Source: REEB95 sp963762425 (GTDB taxonomy: Bacteria > Pseudomonadota > Alphaproteobacteria > ATCC43930 > CGMCC-115725). From it: 64,000 bases of DNA. A model generated the notes under the pieces. It saw only the letters and a list, made by a program, of their open reading frames with translations, ran no database searches and was not told the DNA's origin. The stretch spans positions 1-64,000 of the forward strand of contig CAVXKY010000012.1 of NCBI GenBank assembly GCA_963762425.1, read 5' to 3'. Below, in pieces: positions 44,769 to 54,822 of this stretch (within the stretch, counting starts at the first letter, position 1; every line of letters starts with the position of its first letter). Both the position numbers and the translations under genes were made by a program.

Positions 44769-44853
44769 CCCTCGGACTGGCGAATCCGGATTGGGTTTGC
44801 GGCCGGTTCCGCCGCCCCGAGGAAAACGGCCGGATTAGCCGGAGAATCCCGGC

Positions 44854-44867
44854 TTGATGTAGATCAA
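44854..44867 (+). promoter_or_regulatory. Perfect FNR/FixK-type box upstream of the ABC operon
   Basis: TTGATGTAGATCAA is a perfect TTGAT-N4-ATCAA palindrome, the FNR/Anr/FixK-family site. It lies in the 247-base gap before the binding-protein gene, about 150 bases from its ATG. This suggests that low oxygen, or another CRP/FNR-type signal, controls the importer operon. Confidence 0.65.
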
Positions 44868-45015
44868 GGACCCGCCAAAACGATTGTGGTCTTTGGTTCG
44901 ATGGGGGTTCGCAGGCATTAGGTCGAATTTAGAAGCGGCAAACGCCCATGCTGTTGCGCCGTCGGTGCGCCGATTGGCCCGATGCGGCAACGATCTACCG
45001 ACAGGAGGAGATGAG

Positions 45016-46260
45016 ATGAAACGGTTATGGGGCTTTCTCGCGATTTTAATGTTGTTCAGCGTATTTGGTCAGGGCGTCGCCAGGGCGGATGAACCCAAGA
45101 ACATCAAGGTGGGCATCCTGCTTCCGCTCACCGGAACCTTTGCGGCGGTGGCCGAAACCCAGAAACAAGGGGCGCTGCTGGCGGTGGATGTCATCAACAA
45201 GCGGGGCGGCCTCAACATGCCCTGGGGCAAGGTTTCGGTGGAAGGCGTCGTCGACGACGACGAAGCCAAGCTGGATGTCGGCGTCCGGCGCTACCGCTAC
45301 ATGGTTTCGGAAGGCGTCAAGGGAGTGGGCGGACAGACCTGGGCTCCGCTCGCCTACGCCATCAACTCCATCGCCATCAAGGAGCCGATGCCTTACTTCC
45401 CGGTATGCGTGATGTCGAAAGAGGGCTTCCAGAAGGGCAAGCTGGCCGATTCAACCTTCGCGGCGGCCTATAGCCCCTGGACGGTCGGATACATGGCCGG
45501 CACCTCCGCCGTCAAAACGCTCGGCAAGAAGCGCATCTTCTTCCTGGCCCGTTCCGACAGCTTCGGTTGGGACATCCGGGACGGCACCTATGAGGCCGCC
45601 AAGCAATACGGCGCGGAGATCGTCGGCTATGACGAGGTTTCGCTGGGAACCAGCGACTTCACGACCACCTTGCAGAAGGTCCAGGCGGCAAAGCCGGATG
45701 TGTTCATCTTCGCGCAATTCGGCGCCGATGCCGTGGCGCTCCTGAAGCAGATTCACGAGATGGGTCTGAACAAGGACATGACCATCTTCAACGCCTTCAT
45801 CACCAACGTGGTCGCCAAAGGCGTGCCGCCCGAGGCTCTGCAGGGCGTCTACGCGATGCACTATTTCTACTATGACCTGAGCTCCTTCCCGGACAAGGAC
45901 GTGGCGAAGAGCGCGCAAACGTTCACCACGCTGTTCCGCGCGAAATACGGGACGCCGCCCGACGCCTATGCGGCGATCTCGTACATCGCCTATATGGAAA
46001 TGTTCAGGGGGTTCGAGGCGGCCAAATCCTTCGATCCGCAGAAGGTGTCCGCCGCTCTGATGGCCGGCGGCGGCGACTTCAACACGGTCAAGGGGCCCGC
46101 CAAATGGCGGCAGGACCACGAAGCCGTCTACAAATACGCCGCCTTCCTGGTTAAAGGGAAAGGTCCCGGCGAGCAGAAAAACGAATGGGATCTTTTCTCG
46201 GTGGAGGGTTCTCAGGGCGGCGAAGGCGTCATGCCGACGCTCCAGTCGCTCAGTTACTGA
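45016..46260 (+). CDS. Branched-chain-type ABC substrate-binding protein
   Basis: Periplasmic binding protein (Peripla_BP_6 class) of 414 residues. A signal peptide (MKRLWGFLAILMLFSVFGQGVARA) precedes IKVGILLPLTGTFAAVAETQKQGALLAVDVINKRGGL, the class signature. The strong AGGAGG ribosome site points to high expression. It is the first gene of a five-gene importer operon. Ligands of this class include branched-chain amino acids, amides, urea and aromatic acids; the specificity cannot be read here. Confidence 0.92.
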   Translation: MKRLWGFLAILMLFSVFGQGVARADEPKNIKVGILLPLTGTFAAVAETQKQGALLAVDVINKRGGLNMPWGKVSVEGVVDDDEAKLDVGVRRYRYMVSEGVKGVGGQTWAPLAYAINSIAIKEPMPYFPVCVMSKEGFQKGKLADSTFAAAYSPWTVGYMAGTSAVKTLGKKRIFFLARSDSFGWDIRDGTYEAAKQYGAEIVGYDEVSLGTSDFTTTLQKVQAAKPDVFIFAQFGADAVALLKQIHEMGLNKDMTIFNAFITNVVAKGVPPEALQGVYAMHYFYYDLSSFPDKDVAKSAQTFTTLFRAKYGTPPDAYAAISYIAYMEMFRGFEAAKSFDPQKVSAALMAGGGDFNTVKGPAKWRQDHEAVYKYAAFLVKGKGPGEQKNEWDLFSVEGSQGGEGVMPTLQSLSY

Positions 46261-46277
46261 GCCCTTTTCTGCCCCAG

Positions 46278-46354
46278 GGCGGGCGAAACCCGCCTGCCGC
46301 GGGGCGCGGCTCGTCAGTGTCCACCCCGGCGCATGTTTTCCGCATGCGCCGGGG
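46278..46354 (+). promoter_or_regulatory. Two intercistronic stem-loops after the binding-protein gene
   Basis: GGCGGG-CGAAA-CCCGCC (46278-46294) is followed by a perfect 12-base stem, CCCCGGCGCATG (46324-46335) with CATGCGCCGGGG (46343-46354), loop TTTTCCG. The second ends right at the ATG 46355, which makes that codon a poor start. Such hairpins often protect the upstream binding-protein mRNA and lower expression of the membrane genes. Confidence 0.65.
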
Positions 46355-46378
46355 ATGGCCGTCGCAAAAGGTCCAGAT

Positions 46379-47176
46379 GTGAGCACGGATGCACGCGCCG
46401 AGATCATCAGGGCGGAAGGCGTCACGAAATGCTTCGGCGCGCTGGTTGCGGTCAACCAGGTCAATTACCGGCTGATGGAGAACGAGGTCGCCGGAATCAT
46501 CGGGTCGAACGGCGCCGGCAAGACCACGTTTTTCAATCTTCTGACGGGATACTATACGCCCGACGAAGGCTCGATCCGCTACCGCGGCGAAGACATCACC
46601 CGCATGAAGCCCCAGGAACGCGTATCCCGGGGAATAACGCGCACCTTTCAGTTGACGGCCACTTTCGACAATCTGAGCGTGATCGACAATCTGGTGCTCT
46701 CCTTTTTCAGGGCGCACAGGAAGTCGTCCCTGATTCGGTTGGTTTTCAACACCAGCAAGAAACAACACGCAGAACCGAAGATCGTCGCCGCGTTGGAAAC
46801 TTTCGACCTGCAGGACGTGCGCGACAGGCAGGTCAAGCACCTCAGCCTGGGTGAAAAGCGGCGCCTGGAAATCGCCATGGCGATCCTGGCCGAGCCCAAG
46901 GTCCTGCTGCTCGACGAACCCCTGGCGGGGCTGGCCGAACCCGAGATTCAGGGCGTCCTGGACGTCCTGCGCGGGCGCGTCGGCCAACAGACCATCCTGA
47001 TCGTGGAGCACAAGATCTCCCATGTGCGGGAATTCCTGCAGCGGCTTACCGTCATGCACGAAGGCCGGGTCATCGCCGACGGCGGGTGCGAGGAATGTCT
47101 GCGGCATCCGGAAGTGCGCAGAAGCTATTGGCAGATCGAAACCGCCGGCGAGCCGGACGGGACCGCCGTTTCATGA
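46379..47176 (+). CDS. livG: Branched-chain-type ABC transporter ATP-binding protein (LivG-like)
   Basis: ATPase of 265 residues with Walker A GSNGAGKTT, an LSLGEKRRLEIAMAI signature and Walker B VLLLDEPLAGL, plus the LivG-type SRGITRTFQLTATFDNLSVIDNL. I prefer GTG 46379 over ATG 46355, since the latter touches the stem-loop and has no visible ribosome site. Its stop overlaps the livF ATG. Confidence 0.9.
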   Translation: MSTDARAEIIRAEGVTKCFGALVAVNQVNYRLMENEVAGIIGSNGAGKTTFFNLLTGYYTPDEGSIRYRGEDITRMKPQERVSRGITRTFQLTATFDNLSVIDNLVLSFFRAHRKSSLIRLVFNTSKKQHAEPKIVAALETFDLQDVRDRQVKHLSLGEKRRLEIAMAILAEPKVLLLDEPLAGLAEPEIQGVLDVLRGRVGQQTILIVEHKISHVREFLQRLTVMHEGRVIADGGCEECLRHPEVRRSYWQIETAGEPDGTAVS

Positions 47177-47868
47177 TGAACGGCGCCGACATATTGACGG
47201 TCAGCGGGTTGAACGTCTCCTACGGCGAATCGAAGGTGCTCTTCGATGTCGGCATGAACGTTCGGCCGCGCCAGGTCGTCGCGTGCGTCGGCCGAAACGG
47301 GACCGGCAAGACCACCCTGCTCAAGAGCATCGCCGGCTTCGTGAAACCGGCCTCGGGATCGATCGCGTCGGACCAGACCAGCCTGATCGGCCTGGCGGCC
47401 TATGTCATCGCCGGCATGGGCGTCAAATACATTCCCCAGGACAAGAAAGTGTTTTCCGATCTGTCGGTCAGGGAAAACCTCGAACTCGGCAGCTACGCGA
47501 CCAAGGATTACAACTGGGATCAGGTCACCGCCTATTTCCCCAAGCTGAAACTGCTCATGGACCGCAAGGCGGGATATCTGAGCGGCGGCGAGCGTCAGAT
47601 GCTGATGATCGGCCGGGCGATACTCGGCAGCCCCAAACTGTTGCTGGTCGACGAGCCCACCGAGGGTCTGGCCCCCAGCATCGTGGAGCACCTGAAGGAC
47701 GTTTTCCGGGACTTGAGCAAGAAAACGGCGCTGGTGATCGTGGAGCAGAACCTCCCGCTGGTGTGCGCGATAGCCGACAAGGTGTACGCCCTGAACGACG
47801 GACGCGTCATGGCGGAGATCGCCGACCGCGAGTCGATCAGGCCCGAAATTTGCGAAAAGTATCTCTAG
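47173..47868 (+). CDS. livF: Branched-chain-type ABC transporter ATP-binding protein (LivF-like)
   Basis: ATPase of 231 residues: Walker A GRNGTGKTT, LivF-type KYIPQDKKVFSDLSVRENLELG, signature YLSGGERQMLMIGRAI and Walker B LLLVDEPTEGLAPSI, then the EQNLPLVCAIADKVYALNDGR end. Two adjoining ATGs (47173, 47176) overlap the livG stop. Confidence 0.92.
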   Translation: MMNGADILTVSGLNVSYGESKVLFDVGMNVRPRQVVACVGRNGTGKTTLLKSIAGFVKPASGSIASDQTSLIGLAAYVIAGMGVKYIPQDKKVFSDLSVRENLELGSYATKDYNWDQVTAYFPKLKLLMDRKAGYLSGGERQMLMIGRAILGSPKLLLVDEPTEGLAPSIVEHLKDVFRDLSKKTALVIVEQNLPLVCAIADKVYALNDGRVMAEIADRESIRPEICEKYL

Positions 47869-47878
47869 GGGCCCGGCG

Positions 47879-48863
47879 ATGAACGTCTTGAGATGGTGGT
47901 GGGGTCTGGTGCTGGCGTTTTCGCTGCTGGCCCTGCTGCGCGTATTCCTGCCCTTGCCCTTCGCCAACGAGATCGTGATCTTTTCGATCTACACCATCGG
48001 CTGCAACTTTCTTCTCGGACGCGTCGGCCTCTTGTCGTTCGGTCAGCCGGCCTATCTCGCGGTGGGCGCCTATGCGGCCGCGTTTTATTTCTATTACGTC
48101 GGCTCCAATCCCTATCTCGGCATTCTGATCGGCATCGTGGCGGGAATCGTCGTATCCTTCGCCGTCGGTTCGCTGTTCGTCAGGTTGCGCAAGGATTACT
48201 TCGCCCTGGTGAACCTCGCGCTGGCGGTGATCATCTTCTATCTCATGCAGAAGGTTCTGGTGGGCATCACCCACGGCGACAACGGGCTGTGGTTCCTGAC
48301 CAGCCTTTCTTCCACGCCCGTGCTGGATTTGACCAGCCCGGACCAGTTCTTCATCTTCTCGCTCCTGGTCGCTTTCGCCGTTTGGGCGTTTTACAAATAT
48401 CTCGACGATTCGATCTTCGGCGCCGCCTGCCTCGCGGCCAAGATCAACGAGGACAAGCTGAGATTCCTCGGTTACAGCAACTACCGCATCCGGCTGCTCG
48501 CCTTCGTCATCGCCAATACGACGACATGCTCTGGCCGGGGCGATGTATGCCGTCTATCTCGGTTTCGTGAGCCCGGAGATCGGCAGCCCGTCGCGGGCCG
48601 CGGACCCGGTGGTGGTGACGATACTGGGCGGGGTGGGCTCGTTGTACGGGCCGATCGTCGGCGCGATCGCCTACACCGGCATGAAGGACCTGATCAGCAA
48701 GACCCTCGGCAACTGGGAGCTGATCATCGGCGCGTTGCTGGTCTTCGTCATGCTCGCCGGCGAGAAAGGCATCTGGGGCACGCTCGAACCTCTCCTGCTC
48801 AAGGCGCTGTTCCGCCGGCGCGTGCCGGCCGGGACGGGCCGGGATGGAGTGACGGGCGGATGA
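47879..48863 (+). CDS. livM: Branched-chain-type ABC permease (LivM-like, frame break)
   Basis: Permease of about 328 residues. The first part (ANEIVIFSIYTIGCNFLLGRVGLLSFGQPAYLAVGAYAAAF) is the LivM signature. An extra T near 48531 breaks IANTTTC/LAGAMYAVYLGFVSPE; after removing it the normal C-terminal half (DPVVVTILGGVGSLYGPIVGAI, then GEKGIWGTLEPL) continues to the stop at 48863. Without repair, the first half reads on through a nonsense stretch into livH, which mimics a permease fusion. The stop overlaps the livH ATG. Confidence 0.9.
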
Positions 48864-49732
48864 TCGGCGCACACCTCCTGATTTCCGGGATCATCTTCGG
48901 ATTGAGCTTGGGGAGCATCTTTTTCCTCATAACGATCGGGCTCTCCCTCTGTTTCGGGCTGATGCGCGTCATCAGCCTCGACCAGCTGCTCTATTACAAC
49001 CTCGGCGCCTACGTCACCTACTCCATCAGCCTGGCGACGGGAAATTTGTGGCTCGGCGTGCTCGGCGGCATGGCGGCCGGGGGCGCCGCGGGTTTTGCCG
49101 CGGAACGGCTGGTTTTCCTGCGCATCTACGAACGCGATATCACCTTCAGCATGATCACCTCCTTCGGCATTTTGATCGGCGGCATCGGGGTCATCAAATA
49201 CTTCTGGGGGCTGGTTCCCCGTCCGGTGCCCGATCCGATCAACGCCCGGATCGACATTCTCGGAACGGATATCCCCGGCTATCGTCTGGTCATCGTCGCC
49301 ATCGCCGCGCTGGTCTATGCCGGCATCTGGCTGTTCCTGAACCGGACGATCATCGGCAAGGCGATCCGGGCCGGCATCGAGGACATCGAGCATGTCGAGG
49401 GCCTCGGCATCAACGTGTACCGGCTCTTCACCGTCACCTTCATCATCGCCGGCGGGTTGTCCGGGCTGGCCGGCGGCCTGAATGCGCCGCTGGTCATGGT
49501 GGACCCCCAGATGGGGATCGATTTGATGGCCTTCGCTTTCATGGTCGTCATCATCGGCGGTCTGGGGAGCATCAAGGGAACTCTGGTATCCAGCTTCCTG
49601 GTCGGACAGGTCGTCTCCCTGGGGTCGCTCATCTACGCGCCGCTGGCGCAGATGGCGCCCTTCGCCATCATGCTGCTGATCCTGCTCATCAGGCCGACCG
49701 GACTGTTCGGCAGCCCGTTGTTGAAACGATAG
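48860..49732 (+). CDS. livH: Branched-chain-type ABC permease (LivH-like)
   Basis: Permease of 290 residues with the LivH pattern GSIFFLITIGLSLCFGLMRVISLDQ near the N-terminus, the cytoplasmic IGKAIRAGIEDIEHVEGLGINVYRLFTVTFIIAGGLSGLAGGL segment (EAA loop) and RPTGLFGSPLLKR at the end. It completes a full importer: binding protein, two ATPases, two permeases. Gene order (ATPases before permeases) is less common than permeases first. Confidence 0.91.
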   Translation: MIGAHLLISGIIFGLSLGSIFFLITIGLSLCFGLMRVISLDQLLYYNLGAYVTYSISLATGNLWLGVLGGMAAGGAAGFAAERLVFLRIYERDITFSMITSFGILIGGIGVIKYFWGLVPRPVPDPINARIDILGTDIPGYRLVIVAIAALVYAGIWLFLNRTIIGKAIRAGIEDIEHVEGLGINVYRLFTVTFIIAGGLSGLAGGLNAPLVMVDPQMGIDLMAFAFMVVIIGGLGSIKGTLVSSFLVGQVVSLGSLIYAPLAQMAPFAIMLLILLIRPTGLFGSPLLKR

Positions 49733-49765
49733 AGTAGGCGGGAGATCGGGCGGGGGCGGCTTCGG

Positions 49766-52689
49766 TCAGGCCGGGATTTGCCTGATCTCTTCCGCCCGTT
49801 TGGCCTTGATCGCGGCCAGAATCTTTTCGGACGTGGCGGGCAGGGATGTGATGCGCACGCCGACCGCGTCATGGATCGCATTGAGGATCGCCGCCGCGGT
49901 CGGCACCAGGCTCGGCTCGCCGACGCCCTTGGCGCCGAAGGGGCCGGTCGGATCGTAATTCGGGACGATATCGACGGCGATCTCGGGCATGTCGAGGGAC
50001 GTCGGGATGATGTAGTTGGTGAGATTGGGATTTATCTGCCGTCCGGCGGCGTCGAACAGCATTTCCTCCTGCAACGCGAAACCGATGCCCATCGAGATGC
50101 CGCCCTCGACCTGGCCTTCCACCAGCATGGGGTTGATCGGCGTGCCGCAGTCATGCGCCGCGGCGATGCGGAGCACGTCGACTTCGCCCGTCTCGTCATC
50201 GACGTCCACCTCGGCGATCTGCGTCGCGTAGACATAGGTGCTGAACGGCTTGCCTTGCCCGGTCTCCGGGTCCATGGCGACGGTCGGCGGATTCCACGAC
50301 GCGCTCCCGATCGGCGGCTGCCCGAGGGTGATCTGGGCGCGCTTGGCGATCTCGCCGATCGCGACGCTGTGCTGCGGAAACCCCTTCACCTCGATCTTGC
50401 GGTCGCGCGCCTCGAGCTGAGTCGGTATGACGCCGAGCACTTGGGCCGCCACCTCGAACAGGATGGCTTTCGCGTTTTCCGCCGCCAGCTTGATGGCGTT
50501 GCCGGTGACATAGGTCGTGCGGCTGGCGATCGCGCCGGTGTCCATCGGCGTGGTGTCGGTGTCGGCCGAGACCACGAACACGTCTTCGGCGGCGATGCCG
50601 AGCGCCTCGGCGGCGATCTGGCCGAGCACGGCGAGCGAGCCTTGGCCGGTTTCCACCGTGCCGGTGAGCACGGTGGCGGTGCCGTCCTCGTTCACCTTCA
50701 CCACGGCGGCGCTCGGGTTGGCCGAAACCGTGAAGCCGATCGGATACCACATGCAGGCGATGCCGCGTCCGCGCCGTTTCACGACCGCGTCTCCCAGCCG
50801 AACCGGTCGGCCGCCATGAGCAGGGATTCCTTCACGACCACGCTCTGGAGCACCTGGCCGGTGGGACTGACGGAGCCTTCCTCGAATGCGTTGCGCAGCC
50901 GGATGGCGAGCGGGTCGATGCCAAGCGCCTTGGCGATGTCGTCCATGTGCGATTCGTAGGCAAAGCACACTTGCGGGGCGCCAAATCCGCGCATGGAGCC
51001 GGTCATGGTCTTGTTGGTGTAGACCACGAACGCCTCCGCCAGAATGTTGTCGATCCGGTACGGGCCGCAGGAGAGGATGCAGGCCTTGCCGAGCGTCGTC
51101 TCGCTCCACGAGCAATAGGCGCCGCCGTCGAGGATGAGGCGCACCTTGCGCGCCAGGATGCGGCCGTCCTTGGCGACGCCGGTCTTGTACTCCATGACGA
51201 AAGGATGGCGCGTGGTGGTCGAGATGAATTCGTCGCCGCGCGTGAACACGCCCTTGACCGGCCGCCCGGCCTTCTTGGACAGGAGGGCGAGGGCCGGTTC
51301 CTGGGTGATCTCGTTCTTGCCGCCGAAATTGCCGCCGACGATGGTCGCGATCATGCGGACCCGGTTCATCGGCAGCTTCAGCGTGCGCGCGAGATCGGCG
51401 CGCGCGAGCGTGATCCGCCCGATCGTCACCCACAGCGTAAGGCGGCCATTGGCGTCCCAGTCGGCGATCGCCGCATGCGGCTCGAGCGGCACGTGCTCGA
51501 CCATCTGAGTCGAAAACCGGGCCTCGAAGATATGGTCCGACTGCGCGAAGCCCTGCTCGACGTCGCCTCGGCGGATCACCTTGCTGGTGTAGATGTTGCT
51601 GTTGGGGGAATGCACCTTCGGCGAATCTTCCCGCATGGCCTCGAGCGGATCGAACACCGCCGGCAGCGGCTCGTATTCGACGACGATCTTTTGGGCGGCT
51701 TCCTCGGCGATCTGCTCGGTGACGGCCGCCACCGCGGCGACGCCGTCTCCGGCATGGCGCACGATCTCGTCGGCCAGCACCGGCTGGTCTTGATAAGAGG
51801 GCCCGAAGGAATTGACCGGGATTTCGCGGCCGGTGAGCACCGCCATCACGCCCGGCATGGCTTCCGCCGCGCTGGTGTCGATGCGCTTGATGCGGGCCGA
51901 GGCGATCCCCGCGCGCTTGATCTTGGCGTACAGCATGCCGGGGAAAGAGAGATCGTCGATATACCGGGTCAAACCCAGGCCGTGCATGCGGCTGTCCGGG
52001 CGCGTCACGCGTTCGCCCACGACGCGGAACTGCTGGCCGGGTTGCAGCACATGCGATTCGACCGGGAGGTTCTCGCGCGGCGAAACGGCCGGCAGACGCA
52101 GATTTTCCTCCGCCGAACGCAACTTCTCGGTGAGGGCGCGGCGCTCTTGCTCGACGAGGGTCGGCTTATCGTCCATGGCGCTGCTCGCTCGCTTCCAATT
52201 GCCGCGCGATTTGGCTGGCGCCTTGCCGCGCAGCATCGCCGCCGCGTCCTGCACGGCCTTGATGAACTTGGCGTAGCCCGTGCAACGGCACAAATTTCCG
52301 GCCAGCGCCTCGCGGATATCCTGCGGCGCCGGATCGGGATTCTGGTCGAGCAGGGCCTTCGCCGAGAGGATGACCCCGGGGCCGCAAAATCCGCATTGCA
52401 GAGCGCCGCTCTCCTCGATCGTTTTCTGGAGCGGATGCAGCTGGTCCTTCGTGGCGAGGCCTTCGATCGTGAGCACCTGGCACCCGTCGGCCTGGCCGGC
52501 CAGCATCAAACAGGCATTCACCGGTTGTCCGTCGACGATCACGGTGCAGGCCCCGCAATCGCCCACGTCGCAGCCGAGCTTGGCGCCGGTCAGTTGGAAA
52601 TTATCCCGCAACAACTTGAGCAGGGTGGTTTCGGGCGGCACCGAGGCCGTCCGCCTCTCGCCATTGACGATCATGGTCACGTCAAGCAT
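49766..52689 (-). CDS. Molybdenum hydroxylase, FeS and Mo-cofactor subunits in one frame
   Basis: Xanthine-dehydrogenase family protein, about 974 residues when repaired. An N-terminal plant-type [2Fe-2S] domain has Cys40, 45, 48 and 60, and a second helical one has Cys99, 102, 134 and 136 (QCGFCGPG, GNLCRCTGY). From about residue 185 (MDDKPTLVEQERR) comes the Mo subunit, with IVGGNFGGKNEI, MRGFGAPQVCFAYE and the catalytic Glu in GAKGVGEPSLVP near the end. One missing base near 50793 splits DRFGWET/AVVKRRGRGIACMWYP. The FeS-Mo join may also be artificial: in another frame the FeS part would end in a TAA overlapping the ATG of MDDK. With the FAD subunit it hydroxylates an unknown, probably heterocyclic or aldehyde, substrate. 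Confidence 0.88.
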
Positions 52690-53570
52690 GGACTGGCGCC
52701 TTCTTCGATCGCCCGCGCATGGGCGCACTCCAAGGCGCGTTTCACCAGCACGGCGATCAAGTCGCGCCGATATCCGGCGCTCGCGCGGAAATCGCTGATG
52801 GGCTTCGCTTCCATCGCCGCCAAACGGCCCGCCTCGGCCATCGCCTCAAGGGTGATCGGGCGGCCTTCGAGATAGGCTTCGGCCTTGACGGCCCGGATGA
52901 CGGTCGGAGCGACGGCGCCGAGCGCGATCCTCGCCTGCCGGAAGCTGTTCTTGTCCCAATCGATCCAAAAACTCGCCGCCGCATTGACCAGCGCCAGGGC
53001 TTGTCCCTTGCGCAGGCCGAATTTCTGGAAGGCGGCCGGCTTGCCGACATGAGGCTTCGGGATGACGATCTCGACCAGCAGTTCATCGGGTCCGAGCGCG
53101 GTCTTGCGCGGGCCGACGAACAATTCTTGGAGCGGAATCTGGCGGCGTCCGCCGGGGCTCGCCACGGTGACGCGCGCGTCGAGCGCCAGCAGCATGGGGC
53201 CGCTGTCCATGGACGGCACGCAGGTCATCAGATTGCCGCCCAGCGTGGCGAGATTCCGGGTTTGCACCGCGCCGATCGAACGCGCCGCCTCGACCAGGCC
53301 GGGAAAGACGTCGCGGATCAGCGCCGAGCCGATGATCTCGGAATGCGTGACCAGCGCGCCGAGACGGAGGCCTTCGTCGGTGACGGATATGCCCTTGAGG
53401 CCGGCCACGCGCGATATGTCGATGACCACCTCCGGCGCATGCGCCGCGGATTTCAGCTCGACCAGCAGATCGGTACCGCCGGCGAGAATCCTGGCGGCGC
53501 GTCCGTGCTTGGCGAGCAGCGCCACGGCATGTCCGGCGTCCTTGGCCTTGACGTAGTCGAACGTCTTCAT
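52677..53570 (-). CDS. Molybdenum hydroxylase FAD-binding subunit
   Basis: FAD-binding PCMH-type subunit (CoxM/XdhB class), 297 residues from ATG 53570. FAD motifs ARILAGGTDLLVELK and AAARSIGAVQTRNLATLGGNLMTCVPSMDSGPMLLAL (TxGGN) are clear. Its 3' end overlaps the start of the FeS/Mo gene by 13 bases, so the subunits are coupled. It takes electrons from the FeS centres to NAD or another acceptor. Confidence 0.93.
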   Translation of the reverse strand: MKTFDYVKAKDAGHAVALLAKHGRAARILAGGTDLLVELKSAAHAPEVVIDISRVAGLKGISVTDEGLRLGALVTHSEIIGSALIRDVFPGLVEAARSIGAVQTRNLATLGGNLMTCVPSMDSGPMLLALDARVTVASPGGRRQIPLQELFVGPRKTALGPDELLVEIVIPKPHVGKPAAFQKFGLRKGQALALVNAAASFWIDWDKNSFRQARIALGAVAPTVIRAVKAEAYLEGRPITLEAMAEAGRLAAMEAKPISDFRASAGYRRDLIAVLVKRALECAHARAIEEGASPCLT

Positions 53571-53695
53571 TCGGCTCGCTCGAGCCTGGCGCCGTATCGC
53601 GACCGGTTGTTTCTCATTGCCGGCATGAGAAAGGCGCGCCGCCGGCGGCGCATTGATCTGCCTCAATTCGACAATCCCTGAGCGAATTCAACGCG

Positions 53696-54721
53696 CTATT
53701 TGATGCGCGCGGCCGCTTCCTTCACCATGCTCAGGTCGTTGTATTTCCTCACGTCGATATCGGCGTTGAGCAGGCCCAGCGATCTCTGGGTGTTGAGATT
53801 GCGCTGCAACGCGGCCAGGTCGGGCCTGCCGTTCGGGTCGCGGTAATCGTCCTTCTTGGTGAACAGCCAGTCCTGGAACAAGGCGGGCGGCCGCTGCATG
53901 AAGCCCGACACGATCTTCACCGCCTCGTCGTGGTTCTTGGGGTCGGTGTACCAGTGGATGGCGCGGATCGCGTCCTCCATGAAATCGACGATGACGGCGC
54001 GATGCTGCTTGATGAATGCTTCGCGCGCGGTCATGGCGGTGAGCTGGGTCACGCCGAAGGCGTCCTTCAGGGTGAACAGCGTGCGGGCGTTCGCCCGCAA
54101 TTCGGGATCGTAGGAGAAGGGCGGCACGGCGACGATCAGATCCGCCTTATGATCCAGCAGCAGCTGCTTCATGTTGGGGAACTGGGTCTCGACCACCTGG
54201 TAGTCGCGCTTGTCCTCGAGATGGTTCCGCCGCAGCACGGCGCGCATGCCGATATCCACCCCGGCGCCGATGGCGTTGGTCGCCAGCACCTTGCCCTTGA
54301 GATCGGCCACGGTCTTGACCGGCCCGTCCTTCAGCACCATGAACTCGTTGCTGTAATAGCCGTCATGGCCGTCCTGGACGCCGTCGAAGATGACGCGCAA
54401 ATCGTCGAGACCGGCATTCTGGATGGCGAGACCGATCGCGGAATAGGCGAGGTTGGCGAGGTCGAGATCGCCGGTCGCGAGCGCCTGCATCTGCTGCGTC
54501 GTGCCGGCGAAATGGATCGGCTCGAGCACGTAGCTCTTGCCGTTGTTCCGGGCGATCCCGTCCTTGGCGAAATAGATCGGCTCGAGCGAGGCCGGCACCA
54601 CCACCCAGCCGATGCGGAGCTTGTAGGGCTCGTCTCCGCGCGTGGGCGGCGTCCCAATCAGCATCGCCGCGGCCAGCAACACCGCCAGTTTTATCGCCGC
54701 CGGTCTTGTCATTGAGCGCAT
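53696..54721 (-). CDS. NitT/TauT-type ABC substrate-binding protein
   Basis: Periplasmic binding protein of the nitrate/sulfonate/taurine/pyrimidine-precursor type, 341 residues from ATG 54721, which has a GGGGAGGA ribosome site. A signal peptide (PAAIKLAVLLAAAMLIGTPPTRG) precedes LRIGWVVVPASLEPIYFAKDGIARNNGK, and the GTTQQMQALATGDLDLANLAYSAIGLAI segment is typical. No cognate permease or ATPase is visible. It lies just upstream of and in line with the Mo-hydroxylase genes, suggesting supply of their substrate. Confidence 0.85.
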   Translation of the reverse strand: MRSMTRPAAIKLAVLLAAAMLIGTPPTRGDEPYKLRIGWVVVPASLEPIYFAKDGIARNNGKSYVLEPIHFAGTTQQMQALATGDLDLANLAYSAIGLAIQNAGLDDLRVIFDGVQDGHDGYYSNEFMVLKDGPVKTVADLKGKVLATNAIGAGVDIGMRAVLRRNHLEDKRDYQVVETQFPNMKQLLLDHKADLIVAVPPFSYDPELRANARTLFTLKDAFGVTQLTAMTAREAFIKQHRAVIVDFMEDAIRAIHWYTDPKNHDEAVKIVSGFMQRPPALFQDWLFTKKDDYRDPNGRPDLAALQRNLNTQRSLGLLNADIDVRKYNDLSMVKEAAARIK

Positions 54722-54822
54722 TATCGGTTCCTCCCCGACTCGGAATCCGCGCATCGCGGCCTTGGGTTGTCAAGCCAGGCATCGCCGCCTAGACTTCGCC
54801 CCCCGCCGCTTTCCGGAACCCC

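Noticed and set aside
47879..49732. Apparent LivM-LivH permease fusion
   Set aside because: The middle is nonsense and removing one T near 48531 restores separate LivM and LivH with an ATGA overlap.
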